A stretch of 48,371 bases of DNA from CAZKXX01 sp964556705 (lineage in GTDB: Bacteria > Acidobacteriota > Terriglobia > UBA7540). The notes beneath the pieces are model-generated. The model searched no databases. It was not told the DNA's origin and worked only from the letters and a program-made list of their open reading frames with translations. The stretch spans positions 1 through 48,371 of the forward strand of contig CAZKXX010000017.1 in NCBI GenBank assembly GCA_964556705.1, given 5' to 3'. The translations under genes were made by a program, and so were the position numbers. Position 1 is the stretch's first letter; each line of letters begins with the position of its first letter. Shown here one piece after another: positions 1 through 7,725 of this stretch.

Positions 1-53
1 GAGACACCCTCTTTCTTCTTCCCCCAAATTTCAACAGAAAATCTTACAGACAG

Positions 54-67
54 CCGCACTCTTGCGG
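54..67 (-). terminator. weak hairpin downstream of frr
   Basis: A 5-bp stem (CCGCA/TGCGG) with a 4-base loop lies about 20 bases past the frr stop on the minus strand, with a short TTTT run some 15 bases further on. It is in the right place to end the ribosomal operon transcript, but the stem is short and the T-run is not adjacent, so this is only a candidate. Confidence 0.3.
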
Positions 68-85
68 GACCCAGGCCGCTTTCCC

Positions 86-646
86 TCACTTGATTTCCAG
101 AATCTCCTTCTCCTTGGCTTTGCCGAGGGCGTCCAGCTTCTCAATGAATTCGTCGGTCAGCTTCTGGACGTCGTCGAGTGCGCGCTTTTCGTCGTCTTCG
201 GAGATCGCTTTGTCCTTGTAGAGCTTCTTGAGCGCCTCATTCGCGTCGCGGCGGATGTTCCGCACCGCGGTGCGGTGGTTTTCCAGCACCTTGTGCAGGT
301 GCTTGACCAGTTCTTTGCGGCGCTCCTCGGTGAGCGCGGGGATCGGCACGCGGAGAACCTTGCCGTCGTTCACGGGGTTCAAACCGAGGTCCGAAGAGCG
401 AATCGCCTTGTCAATCGCGCCGATGAGGCTCGCATCCCACGGCTGAACGGTCAGCAGGCTGGCTTCCGGCACGCCCAGCGTGGCCACCTGGTTGAGCGGC
501 GTGGGCGTGCCGTAGTACTCAACCTTGATGTGATCGAGCAGCGCCGTCGAAGCCCTTCCGGTCCGCACGGCAGCCAGCTCCACCCGCAGGTCCTCGAGCG
601 CTTTCGTCATCCTCGTCCTGGCATCGGCCAGCACCTGCTTAATCAT
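86..646 (-). CDS. frr: ribosome recycling factor
   Basis: Frr works with EF-G to split the post-termination ribosome so the subunits can be reused. The 186-residue product has the usual family length. Its N-terminus carries the typical ALEDLRVELAAVRTGRAS segment, and the rest is a long charged helical bundle ending in KEKEILEIK. The ATG at 646 is preceded by GGGAGG at good spacing. It is the last gene of a minus-strand operon after tsf and pyrH, 21 bases past pyrH, which is the order found in most bacteria. I see nothing unusual in it. Confidence 0.98.
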   Translation of the reverse strand: MIKQVLADARTRMTKALEDLRVELAAVRTGRASTALLDHIKVEYYGTPTPLNQVATLGVPEASLLTVQPWDASLIGAIDKAIRSSDLGLNPVNDGKVLRVPIPALTEERRKELVKHLHKVLENHRTAVRNIRRDANEALKKLYKDKAISEDDEKRALDDVQKLTDEFIEKLDALGKAKEKEILEIK

Positions 647-667
647 CGAACCGCCTCCCGCTCTGGT

Positions 668-1426
668 TCATCGGGCCACGAGCGAGCCCACCTTCTCTCC
701 CTTCACCACGCGTTTCAGATTCCCGGGGACGTTCAGGTTGAAGACGATAATCGGCAGCCCGTTGTCCATGCACATGGAAATCGCCGTCGTGTCCATGACG
801 GCGAGCCCGCGCGACAGCACATCCAGATAACCGATGCGGTCGAACCGCTTGGCGTCGGGCACCTTGTTCGGGTCGGCGTCATACACGCCGTCCACTTTGG
901 TGGCCTTGAGGATCACTTCCGCCTTGATCTCCATGGCGCGCAGCGCCGCGGCCGTGTCCGTCGAAAAGTAGGGGTTGCCGGTGCCGCCCGCCAGCACGAC
1001 GACGCGGCCTTTTTCCAGGTGGCGGATCACCCGGCGGCGGATGAAGGGTTCGGCAATCTCCCGCATCTCGATCGCCGTCACCACGCGCGTGAACGTGCCG
1101 CACTTCTCGAGCGCGTCCTGCAAGGCGAGCCCGTTGATCACCGTGGCCAGCATCCCCATGTGGTCGCCGACCACGCGGTCGATCCCCAGGCTGGAAGCCG
1201 AAACGCCGCGGATGAAGTTGCCGCCGCCCACGACCACGGCAATTTCCACGCCGAGCTGGCGGACTTCGTGGATTTCCTGCGCCATGCGGGCCACGACAAT
1301 CGGGTCCACGCCGAACCCCTGCCCGCCCATCAGCGCTTCCCCGCTCAATTTAAGAAGGACACGGCGGAAAGCGGGCGCGCCCGGCGGCGTCGCGATGGGG
1401 CTCGGATTGTCCTCGGTCCCGCTCAC
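668..1426 (-). CDS. pyrH: UMP kinase
   Basis: PyrH phosphorylates UMP to UDP with ATP and belongs to the amino-acid-kinase fold rather than the eukaryotic NMP kinases. The 252-residue product shows RRVLLKLSGEALMG near the N-terminus, the VVGGGNFIRG glycine loop, MGMLATVINGLALQDALE and GGTGNPYFSTDTAAALRA, all family hallmarks. The start is GTG at 1426, nine bases after the tsf stop. No clear ribosome binding site is visible, so translation may be coupled to tsf. About 18 residues precede the first beta strand, slightly more than in E. coli. No other start codon lies between this GTG and the conserved core. Confidence 0.97.
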   Translation of the reverse strand: MSGTEDNPSPIATPPGAPAFRRVLLKLSGEALMGGQGFGVDPIVVARMAQEIHEVRQLGVEIAVVVGGGNFIRGVSASSLGIDRVVGDHMGMLATVINGLALQDALEKCGTFTRVVTAIEMREIAEPFIRRRVIRHLEKGRVVVLAGGTGNPYFSTDTAAALRAMEIKAEVILKATKVDGVYDADPNKVPDAKRFDRIGYLDVLSRGLAVMDTTAISMCMDNGLPIIVFNLNVPGNLKRVVKGEKVGSLVAR

Positions 1427-1435
1427 GGAATCGAA

Positions 1436-2074
1436 TTACTCGGCTGGCGCGCTTTCGACGGCGTCTTTCGGGCCGCCTTCTCCCACCTTGAAGCGCGCGA
1501 AGCGTCTCACGGCGATATTCTCGCCGAACTTGGCGATCTTCGAGTTGATCAGTTCGCCGATCGTCTGGCTTCCCGCCGTGTCCTTGATGAAATGCTGCTC
1601 GTAGAGGCAGTTCTCTTCGTAGAACTTTTCGAGCTTGCCCTGCACGATGCGCTCGACCACCGCTTCCGGCTTGCCCGACGCGGCCGCCTGGGCGCGCAGC
1701 ACGTCCCTCTCGCGGTCCAGGATTTCCGGCGTCACGTCTTCCTTGCGAAGGAAGCGCGGGTCGGTGGCGCAGACCTGCATGGCGAGGTCGTGCGCGAGCT
1801 GCTGGAATTCCTCGTTGCGGGCCACGAAATCGCTCTCACAGTTCAGTTCCACGATGACGCCGATCCGCCCGCCGGCATGAATGTAGGAGCCGATGACGCC
1901 TTCGTTGGCGGCGCGTCCGGCCTTCTTGGCCGCCGCCGCCTGCCCGCGCTTGCGCAGCAGCGTAAAAGCCTGGTCGAGGTCCCCGCCGGCCTCCTCCAGC
2001 GCCCGCTTGCACTCCATCATCGGAGCGCCGCTCAGCTCGCGCAGTTTCTTCACCCGATCCGCTGAAACCGCCAT
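1436..2074 (-). CDS. tsf: translation elongation factor Ts (short form)
   Basis: EF-Ts is the guanine-nucleotide exchange factor for EF-Tu. The product has 212 residues: an N-terminal UBA-like domain (VKKLRELSGAPMMECKRALE), then the core with IGVIVELNCESDFVARNEEF, which contains the TDFV-like exchange motif, and a helical C-terminal part. It is shorter than the roughly 280-residue E. coli protein and resembles the compact forms that have one core subdomain reduced. The ATG at 2074 follows GAGGAAAGC. It sits between rpsB and pyrH in the standard order. Confidence 0.96.
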   Translation of the reverse strand: MAVSADRVKKLRELSGAPMMECKRALEEAGGDLDQAFTLLRKRGQAAAAKKAGRAANEGVIGSYIHAGGRIGVIVELNCESDFVARNEEFQQLAHDLAMQVCATDPRFLRKEDVTPEILDRERDVLRAQAAASGKPEAVVERIVQGKLEKFYEENCLYEQHFIKDTAGSQTIGELINSKIAKFGENIAVRRFARFKVGEGGPKDAVESAPAE

Positions 2075-2167
2075 GCTTTCCTCAGCCCCTTCCGTGGCCG
2101 GGTCACACCCGCCGCACGGGCGAACGCCCTGCCTCGCGGCTGAAACCCAGGTTCAAGTGGAAACAAT

Positions 2168-3127
2168 TCAGTGAGCGTTACGGGAAGCCGGCTCTCCGCC
2201 CTCTTCGTCGGAGCCGCGGGCGCCCGCCCGGCGGCGCGTCTTGGGAACCCGCACGCGGCCGTCGGCCCTCTCCTCGGCTTCCAGGACCGAGGAGAAACTT
2301 TCTTCGGACTTCCCGCCCTCCGCGAGTTCGCCGCCGCCCGATTCCGCTCCTTCGGCGGCCAGCGCGGCGCGTTCGCGTTCGGCCTCCAGTTCTTCGGCGG
2401 CGCGCTCGGCCGCGATCTTTTCGGCTTCCAGTTGCCTCTCCAGCGCCGCCTGCCGGCCTTCCAGGACCGCGTCGGCGACGCGCGCGGCGAACAGGCGGAT
2501 GGCGCGCAGCGCGTCATCGTTGCCGGGAATGACCCAGTCCACCAGGTCCGGGTCGCAGTTGGTGTCCACGACGGCGACGACCGGGATGCCCAGCTTGCGA
2601 GCTTCGCGCACCGCGATCTCTTCCTTGCTCGAATCGATCACGAACAGCGCGTCGGGAAGGCCCGGCATTTCCTTGATGCCCGCCAGGTTCCTTTCCAGGT
2701 GCTGGCGTTCGCGCTCCAGCCGCAGGACTTCTTTCTTCGGCAGCAGGTCGTAGCGGCCGTCGCGGCTCATCTCCTCGAGTTCCTTGAGCCGCTGGATGGA
2801 TTTCTGAATCGTCGTCCAGTTGGTGAGCAGGCCGCCGAGCCACCGATGGTTGACGTAATACATGCCGCAGCGGGTCGCCTCTTCGGCAATCGCTTCCTGC
2901 GCCTGCCGCTTCGTCCCCACAAACAGCAGCGTCTTGCCCTGCTCGGCCAGGTCGGAAACAAACTTGGCGGCTTCCTTGAAGCACTTAAGGGTCTTCTGGA
3001 GGTCAATGATGTAGATCCCGTTCCGCTCCCCGTAAATGTAAGTCTTCATCTTGGGGTTCCAGCGCCGGGTCTGGTGGCCGAAGTGGACGCCGGCCTCCAG
3101 AAATTCCTTCATCGTAATATTCGACAA
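2168..3127 (-). CDS. rpsB: 30S ribosomal protein S2 with long acidic C-terminal tail
   Basis: S2 binds the 30S subunit between head and body and is needed for S1 docking. The first ~235 residues are canonical (MKEFLEAGVHFGHQTRRWNP, GTKRQAQEAIAEEA, HRWLGGLLTNW, AVVDTNCDPDLVDWVIPGND). The family is usually about 230-260 residues. This product has 319, the surplus being a charged Ala/Glu-rich tail from about residue 230 (AERAAEELEAERERAALAAE) that ends in a basic patch and then an acidic stretch. The tail is probably a helix followed by disorder. The start is TTG at 3127, chosen because AGGAGG stands just upstream; the next in-frame ATG is five codons in. First gene of the rpsB-tsf-pyrH-frr set. 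Confidence 0.96.
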   Translation of the reverse strand: MSNITMKEFLEAGVHFGHQTRRWNPKMKTYIYGERNGIYIIDLQKTLKCFKEAAKFVSDLAEQGKTLLFVGTKRQAQEAIAEEATRCGMYYVNHRWLGGLLTNWTTIQKSIQRLKELEEMSRDGRYDLLPKKEVLRLERERQHLERNLAGIKEMPGLPDALFVIDSSKEEIAVREARKLGIPVVAVVDTNCDPDLVDWVIPGNDDALRAIRLFAARVADAVLEGRQAALERQLEAEKIAAERAAEELEAERERAALAAEGAESGGGELAEGGKSEESFSSVLEAEERADGRVRVPKTRRRAGARGSDEEGGEPASRNAH

Positions 3128-3239
3128 ATGACCTCCTGATTTTCCGAGCCTTCGGCTCTCAGCCTTCAGCTTTCAGCCGTTATGCTCCGCAGTCCGCTTC
3201 CTGAGCCTGAGGGCTGACGGCGGAGCGCTCTTTGCTTCT
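3128..3239 (-). promoter_or_regulatory. structured rpsI-rpsB intergenic leader
   Basis: These 112 bases between rpsI and rpsB hold several inverted repeats. One pairs 3184-3190 with 3220-3226 (7 bp, GCTCCGC/GCGGAGC). Another is a tight 5-bp hairpin at 3146-3158 (GAGCC/GGCTC) right before the rpsB ribosome binding site. An imperfect tandem of AGCCTTC/AGCTTTC-type units lies at about 3160-3178. In other bacteria the rpsB leader is the target of S2 autoregulation, so a regulatory role is plausible. I cannot fold it here, and dispersed intergenic repeats can look the same. Confidence 0.4.
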
Positions 3240-3635
3240 TTACCTCTTCGAGAACTGGAACCGCTTGCGCGCGCCCTTCTGGCCGTATTTCTTCCGCTCT
3301 TTGGCGCGCGGGTCGCGCGTCAGGAACCCGCCCTGGCGCAACTGGCTGCGCAATTCCGGATTGAAGACCAGCAAAGCGCGCGCAATCCCCAGCCGCGCCG
3401 CGCCCGCCTGGCCGTGAATTCCCCCGCCGTGCGCCTTGATGTGCACGTCGAACTTGCCCAGAAACCCCGCGTCGCGAATCGGCTGCTGCACTTCCACGCG
3501 CAACGCCTCGGCCGGGAAGTAAGCTTCGAAGGGCCGGTCGTTCACCACCACCTTGCCCTCCCCGGGCCGCAGGATCACCCGCGCCACGGAGGTCTTTCGC
3601 CGTCCGGTTCCAGAATACTGCACCGTTTCCGTCAC
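3240..3635 (-). CDS. rpsI: 30S ribosomal protein S9
   Basis: S9 lies in the 30S head, and its C-terminal tail reaches the P-site tRNA. The 131-residue product starts YSGTGRRKTSVARV, contains GGGIHGQAGAARLGIARAL and ends KKYGQKGARKRFQFSKR, the last Lys-Arg being the conserved P-site-contacting end. The start is GTG at 3635, with AAGGAG five bases upstream. It follows rplM by 40 bases, the universal L13-S9 gene pair. Confidence 0.97.
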   Translation of the reverse strand: MTETVQYSGTGRRKTSVARVILRPGEGKVVVNDRPFEAYFPAEALRVEVQQPIRDAGFLGKFDVHIKAHGGGIHGQAGAARLGIARALLVFNPELRSQLRQGGFLTRDPRAKERKKYGQKGARKRFQFSKR

Positions 3636-3675
3636 ACCCGCTCCTTCAAGAGTTTTCTTCCGCCAGGGATTTGGT

Positions 3676-4110
3676 CTAACGGTTCAGGGAGTGCGCTTCG
3701 GGCTTCTGAGCCGCGTGGGGATGCTGATTTCCGGCATACACCCGCAGGCGGCGCGCCATGCGGTCTCCCAGGCGCGTCTTGGGGAGCATGCCGAGAATGG
3801 CGTCCCGGACCAGGCGGTCCGGCTTCGTTGCCAGGTAGCGGCGCGCTGTCACTTCCCTCAGCCCGCCCGGATACCCGGTGTAATGCCGATAGATCTTCTG
3901 GTCGAGCTTCCGACCCGTCAGACGGACCTTCTCCGCATTGACCACGATCACGCCTTCGCGCGGCTCGGCGTGCGGCGTATAAGCAGGATTCTCTTTCCCC
4001 GCCAGCACGCGCGCCGCCCGCGAGGCGAGCCGGCCCAAAACTGTCCCTTCAGCATCAAAGACTCGCCAGCGGATTTTCCCGCGGCCAGCCTTCGCGACGT
4101 AAGTTCCCAC
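3676..4110 (-). CDS. rplM: 50S ribosomal protein L13
   Basis: L13 is an early-assembly protein of the 50S subunit. The 144-residue product shows the expected WRVFDAEGTVLGRLASRAAR, VVVNAEKVRLTGRKLDQKIY and AILGMLPKTRLGDRMARRLR segments and is of normal length. The start is GTG at 4110; GGAGAG lies upstream at suitable spacing, and the reading frame gives the usual short N-terminus ending in the WRVFDA segment. It is first in the operon and has a promoter-like sequence just upstream (4147-4176). Confidence 0.97.
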   Translation of the reverse strand: MGTYVAKAGRGKIRWRVFDAEGTVLGRLASRAARVLAGKENPAYTPHAEPREGVIVVNAEKVRLTGRKLDQKIYRHYTGYPGGLREVTARRYLATKPDRLVRDAILGMLPKTRLGDRMARRLRVYAGNQHPHAAQKPEAHSLNR

Positions 4111-4146
4111 TGCACTCTCCGTTCCCTTGGCTCAATGCAAAACTTC

Positions 4147-4176
4147 ATTTTGGATGGACAACGCGCCGTTTGTCAA
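4147..4176 (-). promoter_or_regulatory. candidate sigma-70 promoter of rplM operon
   Basis: On the minus strand a perfect -35 box TTGACA (4176-4171) is followed after 18 bases by CAAAAT (4152-4147), which matches 4 of 6 -10 consensus positions. Transcription would begin about 30 bases upstream of the rplM GTG. Position and strength fit a ribosomal operon promoter; there is no experimental support. Confidence 0.6.
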
Positions 4177-4245
4177 CAGCTTTCAAGGGTTAGCCGCACA
4201 GTCCCAGCCCGCCGCAGCGAAAGGATTCGCCATGTGATCGGAGTT

Positions 4246-4271
4246 GATTCGCGCCTCCGCGGCAATGACGG
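4246..4271. repeat. relic of a dispersed palindromic (REP/MITE-like) repeat
   Basis: The bases GATTCGCGCCTCCGCGGCAA followed by TGACGG form an imperfect palindrome. They resemble the widespread family of dispersed repeats whose units read GTCATT...GGAATC on one strand and which translate as SRLRGNDG in one frame, as happens here. It lies alone in a non-coding gap, so it is probably a degraded single copy. The recognition is by pattern memory, not by a search. Confidence 0.4.
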
Positions 4272-4862
4272 CTCGACGCGGCGTCATGAGAGCAACAGAC
4301 ATTTTTCCCCGAATTTCAGCCGAAGCCGGAAGCGACGCCTTCGATTGGAGCACGACGTCCGCTTCTGTCGCTCATGGGCTTCGCGGTCGCACACGAATCA
4401 CTTTTCCCCCTTTGAGATTGCAGGCAGGAGACCGCCGAGTTCGAGCTTCGCGCAGGCGACCGGAGTCCTTTCGTCTCCAGGCCCCTCGGGTCAAAGGAAC
4501 GCCCCGTGCACGCAAGTACGGGCTGGAATATGGTTCATCCCCCGGCCATACCAAAGTAGTGACTTCCCTCGTTTCCGCGCGGCAACTCTGACCATCAAGA
4601 CAACATTTTTCGGCGACTTGGAATTCTTTTCGGGACGGATGTTTCTTGATAGCACGGCGCGAACAGACACGAAAACGTTTTCGAGCCGGCGGAGCCGCGA
4701 AGTCCTTACTGCGGAAACGTACCCTTCGCGCAAGCGTTTGCGACTGATATGATTACCTGATTAACCTCCCGACCGTTCGGACAGTCGAGCCTTGCCCTTT
4801 CACTCGCTCATCGCCTGTAGCTCATTGAAAAAACAGCGCTTGGAAGTCACACGCAAGGCCTG

Positions 4863-4891
4863 TTGACTCTCCCACTCGCTCAGTGTATCGT
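4863..4891 (+). promoter_or_regulatory. sigma-70-like promoter of the receiver gene
   Basis: TTGACT (4863-4868), a 17-base spacer and TATCGT (4886-4891) make a good sigma-70-type promoter. The TTG of the -35 box is also the most upstream possible start codon of the following frame, so that codon cannot be translated from this promoter. The later GTG at 4953 is therefore preferred as the start. Confidence 0.6.
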
Positions 4892-4952
4892 TTTTGAGTG
4901 GATCGGCGCAGGAACTGGTTTGCGTTCAGACCCCTGCCCAGCGAGGTGCTGC

Positions 4953-5360
4953 GTGGCCCCGGGTGCCGAACGCCGCAAAGTGCTCATCATCGAGGACGAG
5001 CCCTCGATCCGCAACACACTTTACGTGTTGCTCGCCGGATTGGGTTGTGAAGGCGACGTCGCCTACACGGGCCAGCAGGCGCTTTCCAAAATCAGTCGCG
5101 AGTCGTTTGACGCTGTCCTGCTCGACCTGCGGTGCACCAACCTGACCGCGGATGAAGTCGTTTTGGGCATCAAGGAACTGAGGCCGAATCTGGTGGGAAG
5201 GGTCCTGGTTATCACCGGCGAAGTAGCGGACCCGAAGACGATTGAATTCGTGGAACGGCACTGCTTGCCTCACGTTTCGGGCAACCGCCTTCCTCGCGAA
5301 CTCTGGACGCGGCTGCGCGGCCTCCTCGGCCTTTCCACTTCTCCCGATCTCGCCTGCTGA
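4953..5360 (+). CDS. orphan response-regulator receiver-domain protein, degenerate
   Basis: A single receiver (CheY-like) domain of 135 residues. It begins RRKVLIIEDEPSIRNTLYVL with the acidic pair, has the phosphoacceptor Asp in AVLLDLR and the Thr position in VLVITGE. The lysine usually found in a KP(F) motif after beta-5 is absent; the sequence there reads HVSGNRLP. Phosphorylation signalling may therefore differ or be lost. The GTG start at 4953 has AGGTG seven bases upstream and lies downstream of the promoter at 4863-4891. No kinase gene is nearby and no output domain is fused, so its partner is unknown. It converges with the RmlD-like gene. Confidence 0.75.
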   Translation: MAPGAERRKVLIIEDEPSIRNTLYVLLAGLGCEGDVAYTGQQALSKISRESFDAVLLDLRCTNLTADEVVLGIKELRPNLVGRVLVITGEVADPKTIEFVERHCLPHVSGNRLPRELWTRLRGLLGLSTSPDLAC

Positions 5361-5365
5361 ATCCC

Positions 5366-6208
5366 CTAAAGGCGCAGATTTCCAACGTAATCCGCCAGCG
5401 CTTCCTGCCACGGTCGCGGCAAAGCGAACCCTTCGCGTTTTAGCGCAGCCAATTCCATCACGGCGAATTTCAGGCGAGGGGCGGGCCGGCCCATCTGCTC
5501 CGACGGGACGCCCAGGACCCGCTCCGGATCGAGCCCCGCAAGCTCCGCAGCGTGACGTGCCAGATCGAGCCGGCTGCATATGCCGGTGTTGGCCAGGTGG
5601 TAGAGTCCGTGCCGCCCGGCCTCCACAACCTCCATGATTTTTTCCGCCGCGTCCACGGTGTATGTCGCCGTGGCCACCTGATCCGCAGCCACCGTACAGG
5701 TCTCACCCGAGGCGAGCTTTCGCAGGCCTTTACTCACGAAGTTCGCCTTTCCCGGCCCGAACAACACGGAAACGCGGAAAATCCAGTGCCGGGGAATCGT
5801 TCGAACGAATTGTTCCCCGCGCAGTTTGGTTCGGCCGTAAACCGTCGGCGGGTTGGGGCGGTCTTCCTCCGTGTAAGGAGTCGCCTTCCTTCCGTCGAAA
5901 ACGGCGTCCGTTGAGATGTAGGCGATTCCGGCGCCAATCGCCCGCGCCGCCTCGACGATGTGCCTCGTCCCGTGCGCGTTCACGAGAAATGCTTTGGCCG
6001 GCTCGTCTTCGCAGATGTCGAGGTCGGGAATTCCGGCGGGATGAACGACCACCTCAGGCGCGATCCTTTCGAGGGCCCGCCGCACCAGTTCCTCGCTGGC
6101 GATATCGGCGTCGGAGCGGGTGAGAGGGAAGACGTCATGGCGGCGGGAAAAAACCTGGACCAGTCCATGTCCAAAAAGTCCAGCCGCGCCTGTGATCGCC
6201 ACTTTCAT
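5366..6208 (-). CDS. RmlD-like NAD(P)-dependent sugar reductase (extended SDR)
   Basis: A 280-residue extended short-chain dehydrogenase of the RmlD (dTDP-4-dehydrorhamnose reductase) substrate-binding family. It shows KVAITGAAGLFGHG (nucleotide-binding glycines), the YISTDAVFDG segment characteristic of RmlD, and the catalytic pair in VYGRTK. RmlD reduces dTDP-4-keto-rhamnose to dTDP-rhamnose. Without rmlABC neighbours the substrate here is not certain, and the family also includes MAT2B-like non-enzymatic relatives. The ATG at 6208 is taken as the start; a TTG stands one codon earlier. There is no clear ribosome binding site. It stands alone, convergent with the receiver gene and divergent from the DUF5666 gene. 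Confidence 0.8.
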   Translation of the reverse strand: MKVAITGAAGLFGHGLVQVFSRRHDVFPLTRSDADIASEELVRRALERIAPEVVVHPAGIPDLDICEDEPAKAFLVNAHGTRHIVEAARAIGAGIAYISTDAVFDGRKATPYTEEDRPNPPTVYGRTKLRGEQFVRTIPRHWIFRVSVLFGPGKANFVSKGLRKLASGETCTVAADQVATATYTVDAAEKIMEVVEAGRHGLYHLANTGICSRLDLARHAAELAGLDPERVLGVPSEQMGRPAPRLKFAVMELAALKREGFALPRPWQEALADYVGNLRL

Positions 6209-6466
6209 CAAGGTCGATTTACGGGATTTCGGGCGTTTCGGGTTCTCATGCTACCACGGCCTGGCATTCGCTCCCCTCCATCCTGCTCATGGGACCACCC
6301 CGCTGGCCTTCCAACCCTGGAAGGCGCGCAGGGCCGATTCGAGGCAACGCATTGGAACAAAAAGGGGCTCTTTCGGCGCACAAAGGGTAACCTGAAGGCG
6401 TTTTCATTCGTCTCACAGTCTGTAAGGTTCAAGTGATTCGGAACGTTTCTCTCGGGGCCGCGGCGA

Positions 6467-7681
6467 ATGAGCTCAGTGAAATCAGGCGTTTCCCTTTTCT
6501 TGGCGTTATTTTTCGCCTCCTTGGCGCACGGCCAGCCAACGCCATCGCAAGCCCCTCAACCAGTCCGCCCGCTCGGCGCGGTGACAGCAATTGACACCGC
6601 CCAAGGCCGCCTCACGCTCCGCACGGACGCCGGCCCTGAAATAGAGGTTCTGTTCAGCGAAAAGACCCGCTTTCTACGCGTGGCGCCCGGTGAAAGGAGT
6701 CTCGAGAAGGCCGCGGCGATTACGCCCAATGACGTGGCGGTGGGTGACCGGGTCCTGGCGCGAGGCGAGGTTTCTCCCGACTCGAAGTCAGTCGCAGCCA
6801 CGTCGGTCATCGTGATGGCGCAGGCGGAGCTGGCCAAGAAGCGCGAAGCCGACCGCGCCGAGTGGGAAAGGCGCGGCATCGGCGGCGTTGTAAAGGCGAC
6901 CGACGCTGCGGCCCGGGAAATCACCATTGAAGTTCCGAACCTCGGGACCCCTCGGACGGTGGTCATTACGCTCGAAAAGGACGCGGTTCTGAAGCGCTAC
7001 GCCCCCGGCTCGGCGAGATTTCGCGACGCCAAACCCGGAAAATCCGAAGAAATCCAGATTGGCGATCAGTTAAGGGCGCTGGGAACGCGAGGCGAAGATG
7101 GAACTCGATTCACGGCGGAGCAGGTGGTCTCCGGAACGTTCCTGGTCATTGCCGCGACCGTGGACGCAATCCATGCCGATCAGAACACTGTTGACGTGAC
7201 CGACTTGATGCAAGGGAAGAAGCTGACCGTGCACGTCACCGCGGAGTCGAATCTCCGCCGCATGCCGCCGTTCGTGGCCCGGATGCTTGCCGCGCAGGCG
7301 CATGGCGAAGCGAGCGGTGGGCCGCCCGGCGCGGCTGCCGGCGCAGGTGAACGGCGCGGACCTCCTCGCGGCGCGACCGCAGGGCAGGGTCCGCCCGGAG
7401 GCAGCGGTCGCGGCCAATGGGGCCCGGCGGGTGCGGGCGGGGGAGAACGGCCGCGCAGCTTGCAGGCGATGCTGGAAAAGATGCCGGTCATTAAAGTGGG
7501 CGACTTGAATCCCGGCGAAGCAATCGCCATTTCAAGCGTCGGGGGCGAAGACCCGTCCGTCGTCAAAGCGGTCACGATCCTCGCCGGCGTTGAGCCCCTC
7601 CTGACGGAGGCGGAGGGTGGCGGACGCCAGATGATGGGCGGATGGAACCTCGATTTGAGCCCGGAGCCGGGCGGCCTGTAA
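6467..7681 (+). CDS. exported DUF5666-like repeat protein with Gly/Pro-rich insert
   Basis: 404 residues. An N-terminal signal peptide (LFLALFFASLAHG) predicts export. The mature part has repeated beta-rich units opening with GAVTAIDTAQGRLTLRT, GVVKATDAAAREITIEV and ATVDAIHADQNTVDVTD, each followed by a 'VGDRV/IGDQL' element. This is the pattern of DUF5666, a family without known function. A low-complexity Gly/Pro/Arg segment lies at about residues 280-325. No catalytic motif is seen. The gene ends 44 bases before the likely start of a TonB-dependent receptor and is probably co-transcribed with it, suggesting a periplasmic or envelope role. The start ATG at 6467 has only a weak GGGG upstream. 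Confidence 0.7.
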   Translation: MSSVKSGVSLFLALFFASLAHGQPTPSQAPQPVRPLGAVTAIDTAQGRLTLRTDAGPEIEVLFSEKTRFLRVAPGERSLEKAAAITPNDVAVGDRVLARGEVSPDSKSVAATSVIVMAQAELAKKREADRAEWERRGIGGVVKATDAAAREITIEVPNLGTPRTVVITLEKDAVLKRYAPGSARFRDAKPGKSEEIQIGDQLRALGTRGEDGTRFTAEQVVSGTFLVIAATVDAIHADQNTVDVTDLMQGKKLTVHVTAESNLRRMPPFVARMLAAQAHGEASGGPPGAAAGAGERRGPPRGATAGQGPPGGSGRGQWGPAGAGGGERPRSLQAMLEKMPVIKVGDLNPGEAIAISSVGGEDPSVVKAVTILAGVEPLLTEAEGGGRQMMGGWNLDLSPEPGGL

Positions 7682-7725
7682 CACCTCGAAGGAGTCCTGA
7701 GCTTGAAGGAGAAGAAGTGAATTCC

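Larger units (their letters stand above)
4111..4862. other. 750-base stretch without a recognisable gene
   Basis: The region separates the divergent rplM operon and the receiver gene. It contains the rplM promoter, the palindromic relic at 4246-4271 and an inverted repeat of 12 bp with one bulged base (4594-4606 with 4639-4650) around a 32-base loop that contains TTTTCGG twice. Short open frames on both strands have arginine/serine-rich compositions typical of non-coding GC-rich DNA, and none has a convincing ribosome binding site. I see no tRNA. Confidence 0.5.

Noticed and set aside
62..2065. A 667-residue open frame on the plus strand opposite frr, pyrH and tsf
   Set aside because: It lies antisense to three certain genes, has no ribosome binding site or family pattern, and its His/Arg/Val-rich composition is what GC-rich complementary strands produce.
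4244..4591. 115-residue plus-strand frame in the gap after rplM
   Set aside because: Arg/Ser-rich, begins in the palindromic repeat relic, no ribosome binding site and no recognisable similarity.
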